A stretch of DNA of 64,000 nt from Sinohyriopsis cumingii. Taxonomy: Eukaryota; Mollusca; Bivalvia; Unionida; Unionidae. The first letter of the stretch is position 1. Every line of letters begins with the position of its first letter. The stretch spans positions 34,287,644 through 34,351,643 of the forward strand of contig CM068831.1 of the NCBI GenBank assembly GCA_028554795.2. Direction: 5' to 3'. Position numbers and translations under genes: made by a program. The notes below the pieces were generated by a model, which saw only the letters and a program-made list of their open reading frames with translations, was not told the origin of the DNA and searched no databases. Positions 50,794 to 64,000 of the stretch are shown in pieces.

Positions 50794-53018
50794 CAAATCA
50801 GTTTATAAGTAGTATGAACGTTTTGGACTCTTAATGAGTCTTTTTCAACGGCAATTACAAAACATAGACAAGACAAACACATAAAACAGAACAACGTTTA
50901 TTTTTTGCGGGCATTTACATGACCATTTCTAGAGGAATTCAACCTGTTAACTGTATCGTGTTTCAACTAGCTTATTACAGATTGTTGTTCATCCTGGAAA
51001 TATTTGTATTGACCTAGAAATTGATGAGCCATACCGACAGCTGCAAGTTTAGAGAATTATTTAAAAGAAAATGTGTCGGTTCCTTACTGGAAGCTTACTG
51101 GACACGCCGCCTTAGACTTTTGAACCCAAGCGGTTTCATCCAAAAAGACTAGAAAAGGACAATCATGAACAAATAAAATTATCTTTAGCAGCCGGCACAT
51201 TTTCTTTTAAATAATTCCTATGACTACTATACTAATGAAATATCCGGATATCATTTGCACTTACGTAAAATAACAGATGTCGTTAGGGCTCATCAGTTTA
51301 CAGGTTATTAAGTAGTCGAAAGCGCTCAGGCTACATAGATTTTAGTTTCTCACTGTTCATTGTCAGTTTATTGCATTTATCTTAATCAATCCCCTACACA
51401 CGTGAACCCTTGCTGGATCCAGTGCACTTGAAAGGATTGCTATTCGCCATATATAAAAGAAGATTGCTAGCCACTTAAATACACGTATCTATGCTTATGT
51501 ATGTATGTCTTCTATAGATAGATATACATATACTCTCCATTTGATATGACACGAAGGTAATATGAATACTTACGAGCGACAAGAACACTTGTATACCCAT
51601 TCACATTGGAATTTTCCTTTACTGTATAATTTCCACTGTCATTAAACATGACATTTAGTAGCAGAAAACTGAAGTGACCATTGTTATTTACGACGCTCTC
51701 AATTCGACCTGTATAATTACTGTTGATAGATATGTTCCCTTTTTGGCCCTTCACTGGCATGTAGAGTACCACATTAGTGAAATGTTGATTACTAGTGTAA
51801 CCAGAGAAGTTGATTTCCAAAAGTGTTTTTCCATCCGTTTTAGATATATCAATATAAACAGTAGCATTATTTCCATGGACAATTGTCGTCGGATTCAAAT
51901 CTGCAAGGATGAACGATGGATCGTGTTAGACATACATGAAACGTGATATTTATGTTAAGTTTATACATGTTAAGTAACATAGTCTTCAAGAAAAGCAGGT
52001 TCGATATGCACAGATTCTTACCTTCGAGCATGGGGTCCCGAGTGGCCGAGTGGTTTTAAGCGCTCTCCGTTACGGATCACTGCCATCTCACCTCTGTCAG
52101 CGCCGGATCGAGTCTCGCATTTAGAAAATGAGGGTATGTGAGAAAGCTTGTCAGTAGCTTCTCGAGAGTCGATGGTTTTTTCCGTGGTTTTCTCCGGTTC
52201 TTCCTCCACCATTAATACTGGCCGCCATGTATAGCCTATCGTGTGCTTAGAAAGGGCGTTAAAACCTACAACAACAACAACAACAACAACATTCGAACAT
52301 TATTTGTACATATATGCATACATACATACATATTATCAATTTGCTTTGAAAAGGGAGTTCTTTCTTTATGTACGATTGTGTAGGAACGATGAAGTCTGGA
52401 GACAAATTTAGTTTCAACGTGAATGCATGCATTGGTTTTTTTTTTTTGGTCAGAATTATCTGGGATATTTCATTCATTGAATTTATCATGTCAGTTTTGG
52501 GCATATGGTTACTTGACGGTCCGCCAGAGAGATAAATATAGCGGGGTTACATAGGTTTCTGAGAAAGAAAAATGTCAATGTTTAAATGAATTGTGCTTGT
52601 GATAATGCATCAGTCTACATTTTGAACGTTTGCGTTAGCATGTATTCCCAATCAAAGCAATATTAAAATAGGCTTTCAATTTTGCATGAGTATTTATCTG
52701 ACCATATCCATGAGGATATTTGGGAGTACATTCTATCATTGCTAGTTTACAATAGGTAAAGTCAATGAGCAAGGTTTGTATAAATAACCATAACATATTT
52801 GAATTAATAAAATGATGATTGTCTCAATTATTATTTATTTTATGCTTAAATATTTCGATGAACAATGCTAGTTACTTCTTGCTCTAAAAATACTGAAAAT
52901 GTATAAATTTTTCATTAAACACTCGAATCTGCTACCACATCTATCATTTTAACTCACCTTTAGCGTGATCTTTTCCACAGAAAATGAGGCAAAGCGATAA
53001 CATGGTCACAACATCCAT
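44658..53018 (-). CDS. Receptor gene B: signal peptide, two Ig-like domains, membrane helix, YxNP-type tail
   Basis: Six exons: 52958-53018, 51574-51900, 49954-50268, 48676-48729, 45617-45701 and 44658-45081, with GT/AG introns. The first four junctions are phase 1 and the last is phase 2. The sum is 1266 nt, giving 421 residues in one frame. Domains: signal peptide; Ig-like 1 without cysteines but with NDSGNYTV; Ig-like 2 with two cysteines (DSCTYTN, NCVLRKG) and a KGSYFAW end where YxC is expected; an 18-residue stalk; a membrane helix ([19 protein letters not shown]) followed by RHKYRIR; and an acidic tail of about 140 residues with repeated tyrosine motifs. Ectodomain exons are near-copies of gene A; membrane and tail exons match gene C. 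A LINE fragment sits in the stalk-membrane intron. Function inferred: cell-surface recognition receptor. Confidence 0.75.
45150..45217. repeat. (TA)n microsatellite
   Basis: In the intron between tail and membrane exons; recurs at 63293-63361. Confidence 0.95.
45617..45701 (-). CDS. Gene B transmembrane exon
   Basis: 85-bp exon entering in phase 1 and leaving in phase 2 (TTTCAG acceptor, GTAGGT donor). It codes for about 20 hydrophobic residues and a basic flank. Read without splicing, a TAG follows at once. The phase-2 join to 45081 restores a long frame, which supports the model. Confidence 0.75.
45702..46613. other. Gene B intron
   Basis: Non-coding, with a CA tract at 46275-46330. Copy 2 of the duplication reaches the right edge of the window at the base equivalent to about 45855. 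Confidence 0.6.
46644..47414 (-). mobile_element. 5'-truncated CR1/L2-type LINE fragment
   Basis: Minus-strand frames give the end of a reverse transcriptase [18 protein letters not shown], then [33 protein letters not shown] and [20 protein letters not shown]. It is followed by a 3' tail with TAAGCGCT-type palindromic sequence and (ATT)n repeats (46643-46690 on the plus strand as AAT). Imperfect 30-bp direct repeats (46614-46643, 47415-47444) look like the target duplication. It lies inside gene B's intron in the sense direction. Confidence 0.85.
47445..48119. other. Gene B intron up to the duplication edge
   Basis: Non-coding; nothing recognised. Similarity to the gene A intron begins near 48120. 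Confidence 0.5.
48676..48729 (-). CDS. Gene B exon 4: stalk
   Basis: 54-bp phase 1-1 exon, [18 protein letters not shown], donor GTAAG. Two codons longer than in gene A, whose donor has shifted. Confidence 0.7.
49954..50268 (-). CDS. Gene B exon 3: Ig-like domain 2
   Basis: 315-bp phase 1-1 exon with TTGCAG acceptor and CAAG|GTATTT donor. Complete version of the domain truncated in gene A. Two cysteines close together in the middle (DSC, HNC) and a Tyr in KGSYFAWND near the end replace the usual Ig disulfide pattern. Confidence 0.8.
50708..50789. repeat. (TA)n microsatellite
   Basis: In gene B intron, next to a CA run. Confidence 0.95.
51574..51900 (-). CDS. Gene B exon 2: Ig-like domain 1
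   Basis: 327-bp phase 1-1 exon, differing from gene A exon 2 by only a few residues. No cysteine; many N-glycosylation sites; FNDSGNYTV near the end. Confidence 0.8.
52032..52289 (+). mobile_element. tRNA-derived SINE in gene B intron 1
   Basis: Same insertion as 35327-35574, with flanking CCTTCGAGCAT and CATTCGAACAT. Here the head keeps GGCCGAGTGGTT, which gene A's copy has partly lost. Confidence 0.85.
52958..53018 (-). CDS. Gene B exon 1: signal peptide
   Basis: ATG at 53016-53018, same peptide as gene A, donor GTGAGTT at phase 1. Confidence 0.75.
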
Positions 53019-53814
53019 GACTTTGCACTACAAGTGCAGTGTGTTCTATGCAGTCATGACTAATGATTGTCTAAGGCATCATACGTGCTCTTAGCCAATG
53101 GGGAAATGAGCATGACAAAAAATAGTGTGTACATTCTTCGTGGGTGATACATCAACACATTTCGTACTTTTTTCCAATGCAGTATCACAGGCAGTTATAA
53201 TGCTTGGATCTTATCGTTCTATAGGAAATCTGTTTCTAAACCCTGTATCCGCTCGTAGGTAAGAGCGAACCTGATAACACTGAATTAGTAAGACTTAAGC
53301 AGAGTTCTAGTAATAATAACTGCTGCAACTATGATATACATGAAGTTTGATGAGTTAAAGAAATTACATTTTCGTTTTAGTGTATATGATATTTGGGTGT
53401 TTATAAAACAAAGACAAAAGAAGGAAACATTTAGAGATTAGATAAAAGATAGCCAAACACGAGGATATGATTCAGGCTGGTACCCTGAGCTCTAAGCTTC
53501 TTTACTCACTATCGTGGACCGAGAAACATTTTATGTACCGGATCCCCTCCTATATGATTCAATGAAACCAATCAGTTTAGGTTTTGTTCAAACCAGGAGT
53601 ATTTACGCAATTTCGATTGAGCTGAGTGTGTGCATGAAACATAATGCAATCCAAGTAATACTTTTTGGTATTATTTATATTTTACGTATGGTGTTTCTCT
53701 TATTTATGGCATGCGTATTGTATGTACTTTGTAGGGAACAAACCCATTTTCTTGTAAATGCGTGTGATTTTGATTATTAACGTAGCTTCAACCGAAATAA
53801 AAGTCACAATACTA

Positions 53815-54058
53815 CGCTGTCTGCTGTGAGGCAGTTAATAATGGTGTCTACCACTGGATCATTATGCCGCAGATACGTAACATGATGTAACACCCATTCA
53901 CATTCTCCCGACACTACGCCAAACAGTCCTAACGCTAACATCTTAATGCTGAGCGCCTAATGAAGCGGCTGTTAGTACCATTTGTATAAGTCTTTGGTGT
54001 GACTCGGCTGTTGTCCGAACCCGCATCCGAAGTGGACGATCTAACCACTAGGCCACAG
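53815..54058 (-). mobile_element. tRNA-derived SINE (second family), copy 2
   Basis: Paired with 37070-37318; shared insertion older than the duplication. Limits approximate. Confidence 0.65.
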
Positions 54059-55610
54059 TTTGCAACACAATGAAGGAACGTTTCTCTCTTCATTTAAGTG
54101 AAATTAATTAATTGTGCGTTTGCGTACGTTAGACATGTTAGACATTGTTCAGCATCACATTACAGAGAATTATGCTTTAATAATATACATTATAATAAAG
54201 AAACGTGACAAAGAAATATATATCCTCCATATACACAATGCAATGATATAATGACTTTCAACAACAAAATGTTTATATGGAACAGAAAAGATATTAATCT
54301 GACATAGATTAACATAAGAATGTGCATGGTTATTACCGTCACAAATCATTACGTATTTGGTATAAGAAGTACTGTTGCAATAATCAATCAGACTACTTGA
54401 TATTACAAGTCACATGTACTAAAATCATTAGATTGATACTTTTGAGGTGTTTAGTTACGAAAATATATCCAAAAATAAAGATTTTTCTTTTCAAACAGAT
54501 GTGTTACTGAATCACAATCAATATGTATTTAGAATTAAAATTCGCTTTGTACACTATGTAATAAATAAACATCAAGGTTACCACGAATTCAGAGAAATAT
54601 GTTTTGTTTTATCCGACATTCTCGTATAAACATACTTTTTAAGGCAAGTTCTGATTCTGAATTTAACTATAGGTTATCTGTATTTACGTGCTACATACGA
54701 TACGAAAAGCGTTGGAAATAATAACGATTGAGAATTTAAATGTGGCTGTCAGGAAAATGTGCGTAGAATTGGTACATTGTTCATACTAACCTTTACTAAC
54801 TAAAGTATTGTAGAATATATTCGTCACACAGTCAAGGTCAATACAATGCGTTTAATACGACAGAAGAGAAAGATAAAACTACACGTAACAATGGATGACC
54901 GGCAAAAGTAGGAATTAGAAATTACGCATGGTACATAGAACAATGTATTTACACGTAAAAGATACAAAACAAATTTTTACATTTCTTGACGCATCAATAC
55001 ATTTTTATGCCTGAAGACAATGACGTACAAAGAGTTACTTTGTATATTAATTTGACACTGATGTTTATAATTGGTTCAAACATGCAATGGGAACCGTTTG
55101 CGTCATCTGAAACAACTGTGCTGCAGTCTAACGGAGGTTTCACATAATTTTTGCATACCTTAAATTAAGTATGTGTGCAGTAACTTTACTTAGTTGACAA
55201 ATGCTTCCAGCAGCAGTCAGTACTCGCTGACATAAAAAAGGTAACACAATCTGGAAAGAATAAATGGCAACAATTTAAATGTTTGGTACATCACTCAAGA
55301 TGTACAATATAACACATTACACAATACAAAATATGATCGTTTTTACACAATGGTATTTCAAATCCATTTTAAATAACGTGTGCAACATTTTCAGAAGGAA
55401 AATGATTGGCTTGAAGCTTCCCTACAACATAAGTATCATATTTTAAAAAGAAGGTGTAACACATCAAACATGTTTTAATGCAGCAGTTCACAAGGTCACG
55501 TGATATACGCAAACTTCAAAAGTGCAGACAGTACAATGAAAAGGCCACTTCGCTTCAACCTTTGCAAATAGACTTGACAGTTTTTAATATAAACACATCT
55601 GATTATGATA

Positions 55611-55612
<2 letters not shown>

Positions 55613-55684
<72 letters not shown>
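55613..55684. repeat. (TA)n microsatellite specific to copy 2
   Basis: Copy 1 has only a short AT-rich stretch at the matching point (about 38940-38955). Confidence 0.95.
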
Positions 55685-55686
<2 letters not shown>

Positions 55687-57556
55687 TTCATTATTCCCGC
55701 ATTTAAATTAGAAAAAGTATTCGGGGTAAATTAAGGCTTGATATTATTTTTAATGTTTGTAATTAGTTCGTGCTATATATTTAGTGATCAACTGTGGAAA
55801 CAATCATATCGCTCAGCAATTCAACCTTTCCAACGGACACAAGTAAATACGTACAATCGTATAACACGAATTTAGGGAATGCATTTAAGTATGGATGAAG
55901 TATAAACTAACTTAAAGAGAGTAATTAATGTTCAATAAGACATACCGACAGGCAGGAATATATACACGAAGAGTCAGAGACCATATTGTAGTCGAAAACG
56001 TTTCCTTTACATACGTACTTGTCGAACGTGATTATGTCAAGTAAACTAAATATGTCACAAGCTTGAAGCCAAGTTCATCCTCATTCCTAATGAAATGTCT
56101 TCTTTGCATAATGTATGTCTGACTCTTGTTTGCATGTGTATGTTTATGTGTGCTTTGTTTTCATTTTGTTTCCCACCGTTCGTCTTTGATTAAGAAAATT
56201 ACTCTGTCTTTCATTAGGACCATAAGCCGTCCTTGTAGAAGCATGAAAGCACTACTGCGTCATAATTTTATGTTGTTGTATTTATTCAGTCTCCCATCTT
56301 GCTACAGCCTGTGGGAAGAAATCGGGAGAACACTAACCCTTCCTTCCCTACCATTATGGGACTTCGTCAGCATTAGATCAAAAGCCAAATACCTTATTGA
56401 TATTTAAATATTGTTTGTTATTTGATCGGATTTTAATGATTGTAAAGATTTAAGGAATCATAGAGTTAAAGGAGATTTGATAATCATTAACTTGTGACCA
56501 AGATTTGGGAGTTATGACCAATATTTATCTAAAAATAGCAGTTCGAACGGCTTATTAGCAAACACGTATTTTCATATTGCTCAACCCAAATATGCATTCA
56601 AGTATCATTTGGTTTCCAGAGTTTAATCCTTTGGAGAGTTTTGATTCTTGTACTTCTTACAACCTAACACTATTCAAACGTTGTAGGTTGTATCCTTTTC
56701 GTTTTAAATTATAATCAAGTTATGTGTCAAGAGTTAAAACTGTTCAAAAGAACACCGAGATTAGGGTGCTGTTTTAAGCAATGTGTCATGATAAACGTAT
56801 ACTGTGTCTGATTATATTAGAATAATATGAAGATTCATTTAGTGAATGTCCGATCAGTGCAAGTGTGGACCATTTTGTAGCATTTTACACAATGATATTG
56901 CACTTTACCGACCTAAAATACACCAATTAAAAGTAAATATTTAAACAATTACATTGGTGCATTTTAACATGATATAGGAGGATACAATGCTAGATTAAAT
57001 TTGATTTTGACATATTTGCCGAGACCGTTTCTGACTCAACGTACTAAGATTTTGCAAGCAATTAGACTACTAACTAAGGAAGTAACATTTAAATATATTG
57101 AATAAATAAAGACTGAGTGGCCAGTACAGATCAACAGCTTATGACATCGGACCATATCATAAGGGTTTCGGTTTCGTTTCATAATTCAGTCTATATAATG
57201 AGTCACAAAGTAAGAAAGCTCGAGTGTAAGACGATATGTGAAACAGTTGTTACCTCATGATTCATGAAACTTGTACACACATTATTGTATGCATTGCTGT
57301 TCATCTCAAGATGCCAATGAGGTGGCGAAAATGATCTTGTGTATTTGTGCCAAGACAATTATTACAAGAAATGATAATAAATGCATACAATTCTTCATAT
57401 TTTATTTCACTTGATCTAAAAGAATAAAAGAACAACATTAAAGAATATGAATTAGCGCCATGACAACCGACAGTCCGAGTCCTTAAAAATCTAATTTATC
57501 TACGTTATACTCTATTTCATATTTTGTCTTTATACCACACAATTAATGATAACAAT

Positions 57557-57655
57557 CCCTTATAGTGCCAGTCTGGATGTCACGACAGATCCATTATAGT
57601 GCCACTCTAAATGTCACGACAGATCCATTATAGTGCCACTCTGAATGTCACGACA
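57557..57655. repeat. 34-bp tandem repeat, three copies
   Basis: Same unit as 40855-40912, one copy more. Confidence 0.8.
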
Positions 57656-58161
57656 GTCTGTCTAAGTGGCATAATGATTCATAATGCACTTAGGACTAAG
57701 GACGCGTCATATTAGAGAATGCAAACCGGACTTGATTTACACCAGTCTGGAATTCACAGTAGCTCAATGATCACGCTATGTCGAAGGTTTCTTTTATTCC
57801 ATCAATGGACATGATATTCTGGTTCTCATGTTCCTAGTCTTCAGAATTTTTGAACTAATTATGCTGTCAGAAAGTGTGTGCTATAAGTTGCTTGCAGTAC
57901 AAATATTTATTGGCATACATACGAGTTTTGCAACTATTACGAGTGTGTATTTTGCGTGTGAATTAATGTTTGTAGATGATTGTTTTCTTAAGTCATATCT
58001 CCGAGCTAAAAAATTATTTAAAGCTCGTGCTGTATCCTACCAGTGAATCACATAATACAAAATTATGGAAACCTGTGTAAATATTGGTGAGAAAAACAAT
58101 ATGGGTCTGCACCTTCTAGGGGCGCTAAGAAAGTTGCTGATATAGACTGTATTTCATGATT

Positions 58162-59788
58162 TGTTGGCATCCGTTAGTCTCGAGAGACGATGGAACTGCG
58201 CCCATGAGAGATGTTCCGGTTGGTGGTTGTGAAGCGTCTGCTGTGGCTAAGTAGTCCACTGCGGGAGTGGCAGTCCCTGCTGCACTTGCTGCATTTGAAG
58301 GTTGTGTCAGGTTTTGGTTGGAGCTGCTTCTTCTTTATCTGCGATCGTCTTTCATCAGCTAGCAGGCTTTGCTTGTCCTCTCCGGCTTTCAGACCAGTGA
58401 TCAGAGCATGTCGCCAGCTTGATCTGTCTAGAGCGAGCTTTTCCCAGGTGTTGACATCGATATCAAGGGTTTTCATGTCATGCTTACAGACATCCTTGAA
58501 GCGGAGATGTGGCCCTCCGATCGACCTTTTGCCAGAGGCGAGTTCCGAATAAAGAATGTCTTTGGGGATCCGTCCGTCAACCATCCGACGTACATGGCCC
58601 AGCCATCTGATGCGTCGTTGGCGGAGGAGTATGATCATGCTGTGAGTCTTGTCACGCTGGAGCACCTCGTTCTTTTGTTACTCGATCGCTCCAGGTGATC
58701 CCGAGTCTGCGTCGGAGCCTTCGCATGTGAAAGGCGCTCAGTCTTTTCTCTTGTGAGGCGTACAGAGTCCAGGTTTCACTGGCGTACATGTGAGTGCTTA
58801 GCACGTATGCACGGTACACGGTGATCTTAGTGTTCATGGTCAGCATGCTGTTGTTCCACACTCTCTGCGACAAACTGGAGAGCGTTGTTGATGCCTTTCC
58901 GATCCGCTTGTTGAGCTCAGAATCGAGCGAGAGGTTGTTGGTGATGGTAGAGCCGAGGTACATGAACTGACTCACCACCTCAAGTTCGTAGTTGTTGATG
59001 ATGATGCTTGGGGGGTCCGCGTCCTGAACCATCACGTTTGTTTTCTTTAGGCTTATGGTTTACCCAAACTCATCGCATGCTTTAGCAAAGCGGGCCATCA
59101 GGCGCTGAAGCTCAGCTTCTGTGTGGGTGGCTTGAGCAGCATCGTCTGCGAAGAGCATAGCCCTGATGGTTACTTCACGCACTTTGATCTTTGCATTCAG
59201 TCGTGCCAGGTTGAACAGTTGCCGTCTGATCGTGTGTGCAAGTAAATCCCTTCTGTGGACGTCCCAAAGGCGTGCTTGAGCAGGACTGCGAAGAAGATGC
59301 CAAAGAGCGTGGGGGCAAGGACACAGCCCTGTTTAACTCCACTGCGGATGTCAAAGCGGTCGGATCTTGAGCCATCGTACTGCACTGTGCCTTTCATACC
59401 ATCGTGGAAGGACTGGATCATGCATAGCAGCTTTGGAGGGCAACCAATTTCGCCAGGATTGTGAAGAGTCCGTCTCTGCTGACCAAATCGAATGCCTTGG
59501 TGAGGTCTATAAAGGCCAGGAAGAGGGGGCTGTGTTGTTCTCTGCATTTTTACTGCAGTTGCCTGACATAGAAGATCATTTCGATTGTGGACCTCTCGGC
59601 GCGGAACCCGCACTGCGACTCTGGGTAAACTCTGACAGCAAGCGTCTGCAGTCTGTTCAGGATGACGCGTGCGAAAACTTTACCCACGATACAGAGAAGT
59701 GATATGCCATGTAGTTGTTGCAGTCGCTTCTGCCGCCCTTGTTCTTTTACAGGGTTATGATGTTAGCATCTCTTATGTCCTGATGTCC
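58162..59788 (-). mobile_element. 5'-truncated non-LTR retrotransposon inserted in copy 2
   Basis: Absent from the matching site in copy 1 (about 41642) and flanked by ATTTCATGATT at 58151-58161 and 59789-59799. Minus-strand frames show reverse transcriptase parts: a GVKQGCVLAPTLF block (about 59300), the catalytic FADD (about 59140-59160), YLGSTITNN (about 58960), RIRWLGHVRRM (about 58600) and a C-terminal zinc-finger-like CSKCSRDCHSRSGLLSH (about 58270). A stop near 59060 and frame changes show it is dead. No endonuclease part. Clade not assigned. G+C content is visibly higher than the surroundings. Confidence 0.9.
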
Positions 59789-59799
59789 ATTTCATGATT

Positions 59800-62646
<2,847 letters not shown>

Positions 62647-62797
62647 TTTATTGAAAATTATGTTTAGATTACGAACTGACCCACTTTCCCCGTTTCACTC
62701 CATAGCACTATACTGTGCAGGTGCCAAGATTTATATACATATATGAAGACTCCATGTTCTTGTGAATGCTTATGAATACATTGTCAACAGGTGTAAA

Positions 62798-63288
62798 TTA
62801 AAACCCGGTTGATTGACTTGTGGAAACAAATTCGGAATTAACAGGGGATGAGTTAATTGGACGGATGCATTCGTCGAATTCTACGGAACTTAAGGTTATG
62901 GGATTGATATATTCATCGAATTCTACAGAACATGAGTGAACTGGATTCAGGTACCCATCAAGAGCATCATCACGTTTGACGTTGTCGAGCTTCATTGGAT
63001 GCTCTATTTCATTTTTTGCAGGAACTACGTTTTGCCGAAACAGCAATGCATCGCTGCATTGTACAAACTCCAGTTCGATAGCAGTACTGAATTCACCTCT
63101 TTCGCTGCTTACAACTGTCAAGTACCCTCCAAGCAAAATTTCTTCCTGCTTGATTTCCTCTTCATCGTCTTTATTACACTCCTTACACGTATCAATATTT
63201 GACATTTTGTCCACATGTAAGCTAAAAAATATAAATTATAACGTTTTAAAGAAAATTGAAAATTCTACTAAAACATCACATACACACA

Positions 63289-63363
<75 letters not shown>

Positions 63364-63846
63364 CATAAGCATATCTTCGATTTCCAGTCTACGAAGTATG
63401 TATACGTGCGTACTCTCCATATCAACGTTATATTATATGAGTTTTTATCGCGTATGTGTTACATTCACGTTTAATTTGCCATACCGAATTTCAATGTGAC
63501 TTCACTCTCAAAATAGACAAATGATGTTGGTTATAACACTCTCAACTGAACTCATATTATCTTCAATCAAAATGTATAAAATGGATGAATATTCACAAAA
63601 ATAGCTCAGTAAATATGTGTGGGTCCTTACGACACGAAGCTACACATGCATCATGACCTGGACCTCCATTGGTTTTGGTTTTGGCTTTTTGTTTTTGTTT
63701 TGTCTTTTGTTTGCTTCTGTTTCCTTGTTTTCTGTTTCAAGAAGATGAACAATATACCTACCGTATCCTATATTTGTGCCGAAGAAATGCTAAGAAAGCA
63801 ATTATAATTCCTCCTATTCCCAGCACTACATACAGCAGCGGTTTCT
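62798..63846 (-). CDS. Receptor gene C, membrane and tail exons only (partial)
   Basis: Exons 63762-63846 (membrane helix) and 62798-63221 (tail) are near-identical to those of gene B and code for the same residues. One difference in the tail exon (A to G near 63167) is silent. The signal, Ig and stalk exons must lie beyond 64000. Whether its ectodomain resembles that of A and B cannot be seen here. Confidence 0.75.
63293..63361. repeat. (TA)n microsatellite
   Basis: In the gene C intron; counterpart of 45150-45217. Confidence 0.95.
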
Positions 63847-64000
63847 CTGAAATTTATAATTTTCTTAATTGTTTGTTGTATCTTTTCAAGACGTTTTGCC
63901 TTAATTTCTTAAAAATGGACAACAAATTAAAATCACCACTAAATTAAATTCTCCAACTCAATATTTTAGTATCGGATCACGTAGCGTATGACATACCATA

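Larger units (their letters stand above)
54059..58150. other. Intergenic stretch, copy 2
   Basis: Matches 37319-41632. Holds a TA tract at 55613-55684 that is absent from copy 1 and three 34-bp tandem repeats (about 57557-57655). No gene recognised. Confidence 0.5.

Noticed and set aside
58211-59702. Several plus-strand frames in the LINE insertion
   Set aside because: Antisense to the reverse transcriptase reading, which has clear motifs.

Overview
This window is A+T-rich animal (metazoan) DNA. It has split genes with GT/AG introns, many TA, CA, GATA and CATA microsatellites, tRNA-derived SINEs, two non-LTR (LINE) fragments, a Penelope-like fragment and a Polinton/Maverick. This repeat mix, and a SINE whose central block resembles that of the MetaSINE group, suggest a mollusc or another lophotrochozoan. 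I cannot name the species.

Left third (1-15.6 kb). A 10.6-kb Polinton/Maverick DNA element lies at about 1739-12303. It has inverted terminal repeats of about 260-290 bp. On the minus strand it carries a packaging ATPase, a DNA polymerase B joined to a superfamily 1 helicase, and virion-protein genes including a major-capsid-like gene. On the plus strand it carries an integrase and a small Cys-rich ORF. Most genes have stops or frameshifts, and a SINE with a 14-bp target duplication has split the capsid gene, so the copy looks dead. Decayed Ig-domain exons flank it (12993-13287 and 15254-15560). A short match to a receptor intron lies on its other side (about 1575-1628). The element therefore appears to have landed inside an old receptor gene.

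Middle (15.6-28.7 kb). I recognise no intact gene here. The stretch holds a degenerate array of about 73 bp units (17345-18140), a Penelope-like GIY-YIG fragment, a tRNA-like SINE, a long palindrome at 27.5-27.7 kb and microsatellites.

Right half (28.8-64 kb). This is a tandem array of minus-strand genes for type I membrane receptors: signal peptide, two divergent Ig-like domains, short stalk, membrane helix and a tyrosine-bearing cytoplasmic tail. Gene A (28798-36279) and gene B (44658-53018) can be read exon by exon. Every junction is phase 1 except the last one of gene B, which is phase 2, and both models keep one frame to the stop. A third gene, C, enters from the right edge; only its membrane and tail exons (62798-63846) are inside the window. 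A tandem duplication pairs 32.16-45.86 kb with 48.13-64.0 kb. It starts in the intron between stalk and membrane exons. As a result genes A and B share a near-identical ectodomain but have unrelated membrane and tail exons, while B and C share near-identical membrane and tail exons. This exchange of signalling tails behind one ectodomain is the most notable biology in the window. Gene A has also lost the end of its second Ig domain by deletion.
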